A program made the position numbers and the translations under genes. A stretch of 64,000 nt of DNA, taken from assembly GCA_963682025.1 (NCBI GenBank), contig CAVMKG010000261.1, positions 1-64,000 on the forward strand, in the 5' to 3' direction. Positions within the stretch are counted from its first letter, which is position 1. Every line of letters starts with the position of its first letter. Below are positions 47,520 to 59,290 of this stretch, piece by piece. Under the pieces are notes generated by a model that saw only the letters and a list, made by a program, of their open reading frames with translations, did no database searches and had not been told where the DNA came from. This DNA comes from Cordilura impudica (Eukaryota > Arthropoda > Insecta > Diptera > Scathophagidae).

Positions 47520-47830
47520 TTATACCCTGCACCACTATGTGGTCAGGTTGTAATGACTCAAATTTGGTTTGTACATTTTTATGTAAAAAATAAGTGACCT
47601 TACCAAATATAGTCAGATTCGGTCCATTTTTCGCCCTAGTCTTCATAAGATATAGCATCCGATATGAACTTTTTCATATTCACAGTCAAAAATTAATAAC
47701 AATGCCACTCAAATTTGGTTAATGCTTATTTTATAAATGTAATTAGTTGAACTTAAAAGATAGGGTCTCTAAACGCATGGTATAGGGTATCGTATAGTCG
47801 GTCTAGACCAACTATAATTATCCTACTTGT
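47520..47830 (-). mobile_element. Interspersed family B, copy B10, centre deleted
   Basis: Runs from ATACCCTGCACCACTATG to CCTACTTGT with both family ends but only about 310 bp: the middle from the GACG tract to the GGATCGG block is missing. The 5' palindrome is nearly intact. Confidence 0.8.
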
Positions 47831-48037
47831 TTTTATAACCTATTATTGCTATTAGAATCAAATTACTTTTATTTGGTTTTTAAAATAAAGAAGAAAGAGT
47901 ATTAAATTCCACTGTACCGAATATTTGATACCTTACAAATGTGCCATAAACTTAATACTATAACCGCTGTTGTGTACTTAACCATTTGAATAGAGTTACC
48001 AATAATTAGCCTTTAAATTACAGTACCATTTACATTC
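47831..48037. other. Unassigned short stretch
   Basis: AT-rich, no feature seen. Confidence 0.4.
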
Positions 48038-48179
48038 GCGCTCGATATTCGAGTGCAATTTCTAGGCAGCTTTATTTTTCAACTTAGCCAATTCACAAAC
48101 CAATACTTTTATTGCTTATTATTATTGTGAATGAAGATAACAAACTCATTAACAAATTTAATAAAACATACATAGCATA

Positions 48180-48525
48180 TCTATAATATTAATTGTTACC
48201 GATGTCAGTTTCACAATTTTACCCCGATTTTGACAAAACATTTATCATTTGAAAGGTATTTCTATTTAGCTGTTACTCAGGTATATAGATTTCATCGACT
48301 GGAATATGATCGTTTAAAGTTGCTACTAACACAAACTTAAAATTATACAATGCTATGTGTGCCTTTGATAAATTTGTTAATGTGTTTGTAATAAAAATGA
48401 GTTTAATTTTTGCGTTGATTTGTGAATTGGCTGTAATTGATTAGCATACGTTTAGGGTCTTTATTTAATGAAAAATAAAATTTCCTAGAATTTGCACTCG
48501 AATTTCGAGGGCTGGAATCTGCTAG
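48180..48525 (+). mobile_element. Helitron-like element H13, first unit of a head-to-tail dimer
   Basis: TCTATAATATTAATTG to GGAATCTGCTAG, preceded by A. A short piece near the 5' end is deleted. Same subfamily as H14. Confidence 0.9.
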
Positions 48526-48899
48526 TCTATAATATTAATAGGCAAGGCGATTTCTTGTGACTGATGTAAGTGTCACAGTTTTACCCCGATTTTGACAAGA
48601 AATTTATCATTTGAAAGGTATTTCTTTTAGCTGTTACCCAGATGTACAGATTTTCATCGTCTGGAATACTTTTTTGGAGTTATGATCGTTTAAAGTTGCT
48701 ATTAACACAAACATAAAATTATACAATGCTATGTGTGTGTTTATTAAATTTGTTAATGTGTTTGTGTTAATGTGTTGAGTTTGCTTTCTTCATATAAAAT
48801 GAGTTGAATTTTGAAGCATACCTTTAGGGACTTTATTAAATAAAAAAATAAAATCCCCCTAGAATTTGCACTTGAACTTCGAGTGCTGGAATATGCTAG
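48526..48899 (+). mobile_element. Helitron-like element H14, second unit of the dimer
   Basis: Begins TCTATAATATTAATAGGC immediately after the CTAG of H13, with no base between, and ends GGAATATGCTAG before T. The junction CTAG|TC is the one expected of a rolling-circle concatemer. Confidence 0.9.
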
Positions 48900-49230
48900 T
48901 GTATAATTAATGTATGTGTTAGTTGCAACTTTAAATGCAATTTACACAAAATAAAGGAAAAAATTTAAAAATCTTTAAATCTGGTGAACAGCTAAAAAGA
49001 AATAACTTTCAAATAATATACGTTTGGTCAAAATCGGAATAAAACTGTAGAACAAAACATCGGTCACAAGAAATCGCCTAGCCTATAAATATTTTGGATT
49101 TAATTGGTCTTCTTTTTTTATCACTATTTATTATAATTTCTTATTTATTGTTTTTTTTTTTTTTTTTTTTTTTTTAACAATGATGGGTTTTCTATAACTC
49201 CATCCTCCAAATTTGCTTTATTATTCTATT

Positions 49231-49680
49231 ACACTGTGCGGCAAATGAATAGTTTTTGCAAAATACACGTACTTGACAGTATAGGTTCGATTCTAATACC
49301 AAACGGTAGTAAAGCCATTTACTCTGGTAAAATTAGTGACTAAATTTATTATGCGGCTCAAAATATTCTGAAAATCAGTGGGCCCCTCAAAAAAGGTATC
49401 ATCAGTTTTTGTCCAACATCTAATTCAGACTTGCTGATAATGCTTAACCATATTTGGCAATAAAGTAGCTACGAATCCGTTGAACAAATTTTGTTAACAC
49501 TTTAGGTGAAAAATCTCATTTTTTCCTGCTCTTTTTTTTGAAAGAATAAAGAAAAAAAATTATTTTTTTTTCACTTTTTCAGCATAAGAGGGACTCCTAA
49601 TATTTGTCACGATAAAACTGAACAACTTTTGTGAACATGTCAATGCATTCTGAACCGTATATTGATAAAAATTATTTACT
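49231..49680 (+). repeat. Interspersed family D, copy D2
   Basis: CACTGTGCGGCAAATGA start, then the landmarks listed for D1. After about 49560 an inverted piece of the same family appears (TTTTCAGCATAAGAG...AACTGAACAACTTTTGTG), so the copy is rearranged or foldback-like. A poly(T) run of over 20 lies just upstream at 49149-49176. Confidence 0.75.
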
Positions 49681-49861
49681 TGAAGCCTTAGCTACAATTT
49701 TGCTGTAAACTGAAATGAGAAATTGTAAATGGACCTTAAGTTATAGCTAAAAATCAAGGCAACCAAACATGAAGATAACGAAAAAAATATAAAAGATCAT
49801 AAGAAAAGTTTGGCCTGAGATTGCCAAACCCTTTGGATGTTTTATTACAACTTCACTTAAT

Positions 49862-50447
49862 CACTTTCTGAGCCGATTTGGCGATGTCTGTCCGTCCATC
49901 TGTGTGTCTATAAAAACCTTGTAATCAAACTATAGGTGTAAGCTTCTATCGGCAATAGCATGAACGCTATTGAATTTAGTGAAAATCGGTGCCCTCGTCC
50001 CCATGCAAATGAACCCTATGAGATCGACTTAAATTGTCAATAGATCCAAATTATCATATAGATCTCGGTCAAAATAAACCCTATGGTACAATTCTTATTC
50101 ATAGGCCCCATATAAAACTGCTTCCCTATCTTCATTTAAACCTATCAAAAAAAATATTGCACAGATTTTCCACAAAATTGATTTTAAATATTTTTGCTAA
50201 AAAATAACTGACTTTAACAAATATAGTCAGGATCGGTCCATTTTTCGACTTATTCCCCATATAAATATAGCATACGATATGAACTTTTTCATATCTGCAG
50301 GCAAAAACAATATATAAAAATTCCACTCAGATTTGAGATATGCTTATTTTTTATACCCAATTAGTTGGACCTAAAACAATTTCTCTAAACACATCGTATA
50401 GAGCATCGCAAAGTCGGTCTCTACCGACTATAATTTTCTTACTTGTT
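49862..50447 (-). mobile_element. Interspersed family B, copy B11
   Basis: From CACTTTCTGAGCCGATTTGG to CTTACTTGTT. The family's 3' terminus is missing; the 5' palindrome is degraded (AGTCGGTCTCTACCGACT). Confidence 0.8.
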
Positions 50448-51247
50448 CTAAATAACTTTAAATATTATCTTCAGTAAAGTCGATTGTTTTAAAGTAGCCT
50501 TACTTAATTTAGTTTATTTATGTATAAATGAATTAATTTATTTGCATATTAATTTTGTTTTCATTTAAATAATTCAATTTATACTTTTTGTTGACATTTA
50601 AATTCTTCTGTTTGTTTGAAATTCTATGCTGACTCGTGGATATATTTTAATCCTCTTAAAAATATTTTGTATCATTTACTACTACTGTACAAAGTATATT
50701 TTTTGTTAGCATAGAATATTTTTCTTCTTCTTGGCAACTAATTAATTTAGAATAACAACGTAGTGTATTCAAATGAATAGACTTGAAGGAATTTAATAAC
50801 ATAGTTAATATTTGAAAGGCTAGCACTATTCCATTTTTTTTTTTTTTTTTACTAAAAAGCCTTTAATATTTTTTCATTAGTTTAAATATATTGGAATGAA
50901 AAAATAAAATTACTTACACAGAAATATTTTCGTTGTCAAAAGTAATTGAAAATTCAGTTTTTTTTTTACTCAAGCAATTATTTGTAATGTTACTTGCTTG
51001 TAACTGGAAGTGATTGCTCATGAGCCAGCCTCGAAATTAGGGATTTAGTTTAGTTTAGTTAAATTTACATTTCGTCTATAGGAATAAATACAGGAATCTG
51101 ATCTATATTCAATATTATTAATTTATAAAAGAGAATCAATTAATGAAATAGATATTAAAATCGAACAATATAAAGATTTTTAAAAATTACTATTACAGTC
51201 CAACTCATAACTGACTCACTGATTTTCCGATTCATTAAATGAAACTA
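50448..51247. other. Unassigned AT-rich sequence
   Basis: No gene or recognised repeat; a poly(T) run lies at about 50836-50850. Confidence 0.45.
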
Positions 51248-52060
51248 AACAAGTAAGAAAATGATAGTCGGTCTAAACCGACTATACGATACCCTATACC
51301 ATGGTTTAAAGACCCTATCTGTTTGACCCAACTAATTGGATATAGAAAATTTGCATAAACAAAATTTGAGTGGCATTGTTATTAATTTTTTTGGCTGCAG
51401 ATTCGAAAAAAGTTCATATCGAGTGCTATATTTATATGGGGACTAGGTCAAAAAATGAACCGATCCTGACCGTATTTGTTAAAGTCACTTATATTTTGAA
51501 AAAATATAAACAAACCAAATTTGAGAGAAATCTGTGCAATATTTTTATTTTTTTTATAGATTTAAGTAAAGATCGGGAAGCAGCTCTATATGGGGCCTAT
51601 GGCTAAGAATTGTCCTATAGGGATTATTTTTTGACTACTGATTAATGGATATAATAAACACATACAAACCCAATTTGAATGAGGTGTATACGATAATTTG
51701 GATCTTATGGCAATTTATGTCGATTTCATAGGGCTCGTTTGTATGGAGACTAGGTCTAAACATGAATCGAATTTTACCAATTTCAACTGCATTCATACTA
51801 TGGCTGATGAAAGCTTATATACCAAATTTCATCAAAATATACTCATATTTGCGACCTGCAGTCTGATTACAAGGTTTACATGGACACACAGACGGACGGA
51901 CGGACGGACACACGGACGGACATCGCTAAATCGAATCAGATAGTGATTCTGAGTCGATCGGTATAATTAAAGCTGGGTCTAGGCCGAATATTTTTGGTAG
52001 TTGCAAACAGCAGCACAATGTCATTATACCCAAACCACATTAGTGGTATAGGGTATAAAA
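51248..52060 (+). mobile_element. Interspersed family B, copy B12, full-length style
   Basis: AACAAGTAAG start, near-intact palindrome, ATACCCTATACCATG, full body, GACGGACGGACGGACGGAC tract interrupted by ACAC, and GTGGTATAGGGTATAAAA end. The second degenerate AT-rich array begins directly after it. Confidence 0.85.
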
Positions 52061-52587
52061 AGGTAAATTTTCTTTAAAAAAAGTACATTTCCTTAAAAAA
52101 GTACCATCTATTAAGAAATAACTATTTCCCAAAAACTACTTTTTCCTTAAAAGAAACTTATCTTAAAAATATAATTTTTCTTCAAAAAAATAAAATTTCT
52201 TGAAAAGAATTTTTTATTAAGTACTTTTAAAGCATTTTTCGTAAAAGCTCAATTTTAAAAAAAAAAATACATTTTTCATAAAACGTACGTTTTTTGTAAA
52301 AAGTATATTTTTGGAAAAATTCCGTTTGTTAAAAAAGCACGTTTTAGTGTAGAAAGTACCTTTTATAAAAAACAATCTTTTATTAAAAAAGTGTATTTTA
52401 TAAAAAAAAAGTATTTTCATTAAAAAGTACCTTTTCCTAAAAAGAACAATTTCTTTAAAAAATTATTTTTCTTCAAAAAGTAGGTTTTTTTTAAAAAGTA
52501 CCTAGTTAAAAAACTCCGGCTTTTTTAAATACTGTTTCTTAAGAAAGTACCTTTTCCTACAAAATTTTTTTTTAAATGCCGTTTTAT

Positions 52588-52683
52588 TATTATTTATTAT
52601 TTATTATTTATTAGATATTTATTACAATTCAAATTATAATAAATCTTAAAGTTAAAGCACTAGCAACTTAGGCTATCGGCTTC
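52588..52683 (-). mobile_element. Short 5'-truncated non-LTR retrotransposon tail
   Basis: On the minus strand it reads GAAGCCGATAGCCTAAGTTG and ends in ATAAATATC followed by a (TAA)n-like tail. A 17-bp direct repeat TTTAAATGCCGTTTTAT flanks it (52571-52587 and 52684-52700), the expected target duplication. About 96 bp, no coding left. Confidence 0.75.
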
Positions 52684-53160
52684 TTTAAATGCCGTTTTAT
52701 AAAAAGGTACGTTTCTTAAAAATACGCTTTCTTAAAATGTACACATTTTCTTTAAAAAAGTACCATTTCTTAAAACAGCATAGTTTCTTCAAAAAGTACC
52801 TATTGTTAAAAAAGTACCTATTGTTAAAAAAGTACCTATTGTTAAAAAAGTTCTTAAAAAAGTACCTTTCTAAAAAAAGTACCTTTTCTTGAAAAGTACC
52901 TTTCTTAAAAAAGTACATTTCGGCTTCTTTAAATGCCGTTTTTTAAGAAGGTACGTTTCTTAAAAATACGCTTTCTTAAAATGCACACATTTTCTTTAAA
53001 AAAGTACCATTTCTTAAAACAGCATAGTTTCTTCAAAAAGTACCTATTGTTAAAAAAGTACCTATTGTTAAAAAAGTACCTATTGTTAAAAAAGTTCTTA
53101 AAAAAGTACCTTTCTAAAAAAAGTACCTTTTCTTAAAAAGTACCTTTCTTAAAAAAGTAC
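52677..53160 (+). repeat. 244-bp tandem duplication within the array
   Basis: CGGCTTCTTTAAATGCCG at 52677 recurs at 52921, and the following ~240 bases match almost base for base. Each unit contains three copies of AAAAAAGTACCTATTGTT. The first seven bases of the unit derive from the retrotransposon tail. Confidence 0.95.
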
Positions 53161-53892
53161 ATTTCTTAAAAAAGTATCTTTTCTTATAAAGTACCTTTCT
53201 TAAAAAAGTACCTTTAAAAAAAAAATACCAAAAAAAGCTATTTTCGAAAAACTGACTCTTCCTTAAATGAAACCCTTCTAGAAATGTAGTTTTTCTTCAA
53301 AAAGCTAAAAGTACCTTTTCTTAAAAAGTTTCTTTTTATAGCACTTCTTCAAAAGCCTCTTGGTGTAAGGTAAATTTTTGATAACAAATAAATTTTCCAC
53401 AAATGTACCTTTTTGTAAAAATTCCACTTGCTAAAGAAAGTACTTTTTTAGTAAAAAGCGCTTTTGTTAAAAAAGTACCTTTTATTAAAAACTTACTTTT
53501 TACTAAGAAATAACCTTTTATAAATAAGTATTTTTTGTTAAAAAAACTATCTCTAATGAAAGTATCTATTGGTTAAAAGTACCTTTCCGAAAAAAGAAAC
53601 TTTTCTTTAAAAAAGGTACATTCTTTTAACAAATTACTTCCTCTCAAAACTCGTATTTTTTTTTTAAGCAACGTTTCTTGCAAAAGTACTTTTTCTTAAA
53701 AAAAATTAATTTTATCAAAAAAGTTAATTTTCATTAAAAAACCAATTTTTTCAAAAAGTACAATATCTTCATAAAGTGCTTCTTCTTATAAAACTTCTTT
53801 TTTTTTCAAAATCTACTTCTTCTTCGAAAAGAAACATTTTTGAAAAAGTGTTTTTTTATAGAACGACATTTAAAAAAAAATAAGTAAAGACA

Positions 53893-54756
53893 CTTTTTTA
53901 AGAAAAGGTACTTTTTTAAAAACATTTACATTTTTAAAAAGTACTTTTTATAAAAAGCACATTTCTTAATGAAGTACTTTATCTTAAAAAGTACATTTTC
54001 ATAGAAAAACTCCTTTTCTTCATAACGTACCTTTTTCTAAAAAAATACTGCTTACTTCTTTTTCGAAAGAAACTTTTTTTAAAAAATGTTTTTTTTTTAT
54101 AAAACTACATTTTAAAAAAATAAGTAAAGATACTTTTTTCAGAAAAGGTACTTTTTTTAAAAAATTTACATTTTTAAAAAGTACTTTTGATAAAAAGTAC
54201 ATTTCTAAATAGAGTACTATATCCTAAAAAGGCATTTTAATAGAAAAGTTCCTTTTCTTCACAACGTACCTTTTTCTAAAAAACTACGGTTTCTTAAAAA
54301 AGTGCCTTTTCTTAAATAATAACTTTTCTTCAAAAAGTACATTTTCTTCAAAAATATTTTTTTTTTATGTTTAAAATTTTTATTTTGTAAAAGCTGCTTT
54401 AATTAAAAGAATATCTTGTCTTAAAACACTGCCTTTTCTTAAAATGTACCTGTTTTTGAAAAATTCCCTTTTGTTAAGAAATTGCCATTGGTTAAAAAAT
54501 GTCTCTTTTTAATAAAGTACCTTTTCTTAGATAAGTGAATTTTATAAAAAAGAAGGTACATTTTCTTGAAAAAAATAACTTATCTTAAAAAAGAGTTCCT
54601 TTTCTCCAAAAAATAGATTTTCAACAAAAAAAAAAAAAAACTTATATTTTTGAAAAAGTAATTTTTTTGAAAAAGTACCTTTTTGATATAGCAAGTTTCG
54701 TAATTTTCGTAAAAAGTACCTTCTTCCTAAAAAGCAATTTTTTGGTAAAAAGTACT
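53893..54756 (+). repeat. Left arm of a ~0.87-kb inverted repeat in the array
   Basis: Aligns inverted with 56509-57385. Shared landmarks are ACTACGGTTTCTTAAAAAAG, AAAGCTGCTTTAATTAAAAG, TTGCCATTGGTTAAAAAATG and TTTTTGATATAGCAAGTTT. Within the arm a ~210-bp block (about 53870-54050 and 54080-54280) is itself duplicated. Confidence 0.88.
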
Positions 54757-55391
54757 TTCTCTTAGAAAGTCCTTTTTCATAACAAGTACCTTTTAATAAA
54801 AAAAATCTATTTTCAAACAAGAACCTTTTTTAAAAAAGTACCTTTTCTAAAGAAGTACCTCTTCTAAAGAAGTACCTTTTTTAAAAAAGTACTTTTTAAA
54901 AAAAAATTTTTTAAGTACCAGTTGTTAAAGAGTTACCTTTTCTTTGAAAAAATATTTTCATAATTTTTCAATGTTCAATTTACCCGATTTTTTCACACAT
55001 AAATCAATTCATTTTTTATACAGAAAATTTTATTAATGAAACATTTTTTCGAGATTTAAAAACTTGTTTGTCATAACGAAAATTTAATGTTATTAAAACT
55101 TTAATATGTATTTATATATAAAACCATCGGTAGGTGTAGAAATAGGACTGAGAATTGGAACTGTTGTATGGGAACATTGTAGAGATTTGTTTCTTTTTTA
55201 AGAATAAATATTTCGAAAAAAATTAGTTTTGCTCAGAAAGACATTTTGGAGAAAAATCTAATCAATTCTAATTAGAACACAAAATTTTGCAGTATGAAAT
55301 AATTGTTTAAATATTTTTTTTAACCACTAAATTAAGTAATATAATTATAAAATAACAGGAGAGAAAACATTGCAATTAAATTCCGTGATAT

Positions 55392-55471
55392 TTATTTTGC
55401 AAGCGCAGCTTCAATTTCCCTGTTCTGATGTCCTTCTCTATTTACTTTATCGACATGAAGTTTAACAACGC
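55392..55471 (-). CDS. Possible last exon of an unidentified host gene
   Basis: After a TTGTGTGTAG that fits a splice acceptor, the minus strand reads VVKLHVDKVNREGHQNRE then IEAALAK and TAA (55392-55394). The stretch is less AT-biased than its surroundings, with charged, evenly mixed residues unlike the low-complexity frames nearby. No start codon, no recognised family, and the upstream exon was not identified. Could be a chance open frame of 26 codons. Confidence 0.3.
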
Positions 55472-55649
55472 CTACACACAACTATATTGAAATCATCCTG
55501 TTACTATTCCATTTCATTTCTGCATTATAATCCTTATATATCAAATTTTGCACTGGCAATGAAGTTTAGTGTTTGATAATTCTGTTTGAAATCATTCAAG
55601 GTTGTAAGTTTCTACTAAACTGATATTTTTATGCCACATTTGGCAATTG

Positions 55650-55880
55650 TTATTTACAGAGGCAAGTAACGAATAAAACTTTTTTCTTTTCAAAAGAATC
55701 CAAGTTATACATAAAAAATAAATTGAATATGCTTCCATTACAGCGAAAGTTTTTAACATAGAATAGAAGAGAGCAATCATCTGGCTGACAGCTACTGGAT
55801 GTAGCAGTCGGCGACCATGGTGGTACAAGTATTTGCTTGTCATATTTTTTTACTTCGTTTTTAATGATTTAATATACACC
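55650..55880 (-). other. Overlapping open frames, possible exon
   Basis: Two minus-strand frames are open over the same DNA. One starts at M 55843 (YLYHHGRRLLHPVAVSQMIA and onward to 55592). The other runs about 55880-55650 and reads KQILVPPWSPTATSSSCQPD then DCSLLFYVKNFRCNGSIFN. The region 55770-55840 is relatively GC-rich. No family was recognised in either frame. Confidence 0.25.
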
Positions 55881-56219
55881 TAACGTATCTTCGAGAAAAC
55901 ATACATATAATATATTATTGATAGATTCTCAGGAAAAGAAGAAGAAGGAAGGAAATGCAAAAAACCAACAACATCATTTCCAATTGTAACTCAGAAAATT
56001 AGCTTAGAGGAATTGTCAATATCTGCTATAATAGTAATTGCAACCATAAAGAATTTTACAATAACTACAGTTATATATTTAGAAATTTTCGAAGGTATCC
56101 TATAAATTTTAGATTTGTTTAGCTCTGGGTTAAATTTTGTTTGCGATTTTTATTCTCATTTATAAGAAATACGAAAATCTATGTTTCTACGATTTCAAGA
56201 GTTTGTGTTTATGTATAAG

Positions 56220-56467
56220 CATTGTTTATAAATATTGATTTAAACATGGTATATAAACATTGTGTATAAACATTGTCTTTAAACATTGTATATAAATATT
56301 GTTTATAAACATTGTATATAAACATTGTTTAGAAACATTGTATATAAACATTGTTTATAAACATTATTTAAACATTGTTTATAAACAATATTTATATACA
56401 ATGTTTAAAAACAATGTTTATACACAATGTTTATACACCATGTTTAAATCAATATTTATAAACAATG
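56220..56467. repeat. Long hairpin built of AACATTG-type repeats
   Basis: The left arm (56220-56306) and right arm (56381-56467) are almost exact inverses over about 85 bp. For example TATTGATTTAAACATGG on the left pairs with CCATGTTTAAATCAATA on the right. Each arm is a tandem of ATAAACATTGT-like 13-base units. Confidence 0.9.
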
Positions 56468-56508
56468 TTTATTGTTTAAAAACAATGTTTATACACAATG
56501 TTTATATA

Positions 56509-57385
56509 GTACTTTTTACCAAAAATTTGCTTTTTAGGAAAATGTACTTTTTACGAAAATCGTCACCTTTATGAAAAATATCCTTTTAAAAAAACTTGCT
56601 ATATCAAAAAGGTACTTTTTAAAAAAAATTTATTTTTTCAGAAAAATTATATTTTTTTTTTTTTAGAAAATCAGTTTTTTAGAGAAAAGGCACTCTTTTA
56701 AGATAAGTTATTTTTTTTTAAAGAAAATGTACCTTTTTTTATAAAATTTACTTTTTTAAGAAAAGGTACTTTATTAAAAAGGGAATTTTTTTAACCAATG
56801 GCAATTTCTAAACAAAATTAATTTTTTTTTAAAAAGGCAGTGTTTTAAGAAAAGATAGTCTTTTAATTAAAGCAGCTTTTACAAAATAAATAACTTTTAA
56901 AAATTTTAAACTTAAAAAAAATATTTTTGAAGAAAATGTACTTTTGGAAGAAAAGTTGTTTTTTGAGAAAAGGCACTTTTTTCAGAAACGGTAGTATTTT
57001 CTAGAAAAAGGTACGTTATGAAGAAAAGGTACTTTTCTATGAAAATGTACTTTTTAAGATATAGTACTTTATTAAGAAATGTACTTTTTATAAAACGTAC
57101 TTTTAAAAAATGTAAATTTTTTAAAAAAGTACTTTTTCTTAAAAGAATAACTTTACTTATTTTTTTTTATGTCGTTTTAAAAAAAAAAAAACTTTTTTAA
57201 AAAAAGTTTCTTTTCGAAGAAGAAGTAGGCAGTATTTTTTTAGAAAAGTGTACGTTGTCAAGAAAACGAACTTTTCTATGAAAATTCACTTTTTAAGATA
57301 TAGTACTTCATTAAAAAATGTACTTTTTATAAAAAGTACTTTTTAAAAATGTAATTTTTTTTAAAAAAGTACCTTTTCTTAAAAT
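56509..57385 (-). repeat. Right arm of the ~0.87-kb inverted repeat
   Basis: Inverse of 53893-54756; see that entry. Begins AGTACTTTTTACCAAAAAT directly after the AACATTG hairpin. Confidence 0.88.
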
Positions 57386-59290
57386 AGTATTGTTTAAGTA
57401 AAGAATAATATTCACTTTGCATTTCTCATTTTTAATTTGTACAGTGTATCAGCTGTAATGTTTATTTTATGATATCATTAATTTTACTGAACTATTTGAG
57501 TCAATTAACTTTGCTTAACTGTTCTAAAAGGTCTCACCAATTCTTATAAATACGCTTCACTAACAAACAACTGTATTCTTTTTTTTTCGTTTTTATCGCA
57601 AGCTTAACTACATTGTATAAACATTGTTTATAAACATTGAGTTTTAAAATGTTGTTTATAATAATTGTTTATAACATTGTATTTAGGGCCGGTTTATAAA
57701 AATTTTTTATAAAACCAGAGAAAAATCGAAAATGTATGGGAATATTGCTGTTTTTATAATTTTATATAGATGGGCTAATAGCGCAGCACAAAAAAAAAAA
57801 AAAATTGAAATAAAAAAAAGAATCAGCGAAACATTAGTAGAGAAATTAAATTAAAGAACAACTTAAAAACTGTAAAACATGTATTTATGTTTATATATAA
57901 ACATTGTATACAAACATTGTTTATAAACATTTGTTTTTAAACATTGTACATAATGCTACTTTTTTTTTTTTTGATGTATGTGGGCTAATGGTGCAGAACA
58001 TAAAAGAAAATTTAAAATGAAAAATAATTACTGAAACATTAATATAGATTTTTTATATATATTATTATAGATATTAAATTAAACGAAAACTAAAAGAGTT
58101 AAGAAACAATTTATAAAACGAGCCATTATCTATAATACGGTCGGTTAAAAAAAAGAACTAAATAGATATATTCGCCAACTGTACGGTAAGTACGTGTATG
58201 GTTTTCTCAAAATAAAAACTTAGGCAGCTTGTGTTATAGGAAATGGTGTAGAGTAAAAAATATTTACATTATTTATACTGACTACAAAACTATACCATGT
58301 TGTAACCATGATACAAGTTAAATAAAGTTGTAGTGTCTTCCATCATTTCCATAAACTACTCGTACTTCCTGCCGCACCTCCAAAGAATACGAGTATTTAT
58401 ATTTTTTAAAGATTACAGATTAGTTGGGCCATATATCAACTAATGTTTTATTTATGATCACAACCGAACCAAACAATTTCTTTTATGAAAAAAAGGCCTG
58501 TCTGGTTTGGGTGTTAAGGCAAATTGCAAATTTATTATATTTGTTTGGGTAATGATTTATGGGCATTCAATCTTAGAATAAAAAAATATCTTCCTATGTT
58601 TGTAGTTATTAGTTATTGACAAAAACGGCAATCAAGAATAGATTGAGTCATTATTTACGTTTTTTTGTATTTTTGTTGACTGCCTGTCAGCCCTTACCAG
58701 AATTTACAACAACACCAATATATTTGCTCATACAAAAGTCAAAAAATTATACACGAAAAATTGAGAAAGAAAGTTCAATTATTATTATTAGTTTTTATTT
58801 TGTTTTGCCAACAACAAATTGCAAAGTAGAATAAAATAGATCTATTTTAAATATCCAAAAATAGTGCGAACTTATGAAAAATGCAGCAAAAGCCAAAAAG
58901 AAGGTATCGTGAATTAGATTTCATGAACCACTAACGAAATGACATGGCTATTCAAATTCAAATTTGAAGTTATGGTGAAAATACCAAGAAAGTACAGTAA
59001 AACCTAAAGGGTTTACCCCAAACCATGCAAAGGTCAACCTAAAATCCAATTTTAAAATTTTAATTTAAATATTTTTTTTTTATTGATACCATTTCAAAGA
59101 AAAGGGTTCAAATGTCATGAAAATATGACAATAGTTTGTTATACGTATTTCTGAGTATTTTATTAGCCCCTATTTTTCCACTAAGAAAGGAAAAGTGTAA
59201 TTATAAAATTTTGAAAATAAAGGAAGTTCATGTCTGTCACATTACAAAAAACTTTTTTTACAATTTATTTTAGAATTAATGTCTTTTATA
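57386..59290. other. AT-rich sequence with scattered AACATTG clusters
   Basis: AACATTGTTTATAA-type units recur at 57612-57685 and 57880-57955. A diverged ~210-bp duplication (GGGCTAATAGCGCAGCACA at 57773, GGGCTAATGGTGCAGAACA at 57990) surrounds the second cluster. A 72-codon frame at 58616-58834 has no recognised similarity. No gene called. Confidence 0.45.

Larger units (their letters stand above)
48038..49097 (-). mobile_element. Older Helitron-like copy H12, split by a Helitron dimer
   Basis: Minus-strand copy in two pieces, 48038-48179 and 48900-49097. The left piece stops in ACATAGCATA and the right resumes TGTATAATTAATGTATGTG, which is continuous in other copies. The 5' end (TCCAAAATATTTATAGGC) is at 49097; the 3' CTAG is lost next to the hairpin (CTCGAATATCGAG). 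Confidence 0.85.
52061..54960. repeat. Second degenerate AT-rich array
   Basis: Dense, irregular recurrence of TTCTTAAAAAAGTACC-type units, the same motif family as at 3.5-7.9 kb but without a homogeneous core. Contains a short retrotransposon tail, a 244-bp tandem duplication and the left arm of a large inverted repeat. Open frames rich in K, F, L and Y here are artefacts of the repeat. Confidence 0.85.
54961..56219. other. Spacer between inverted arms, possible host exons
   Basis: The only non-array sequence between the arms. It holds the two coding-like stretches listed next; the rest is AT-rich with nothing recognised. Confidence 0.4.

Noticed and set aside
52689..52892. K/F/L-rich open frames in the 52-57 kb array
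   Set aside because: Composition follows the TTAAAAAAGTACC repeat on both strands, with identical frames in both tandem units. Not genes.
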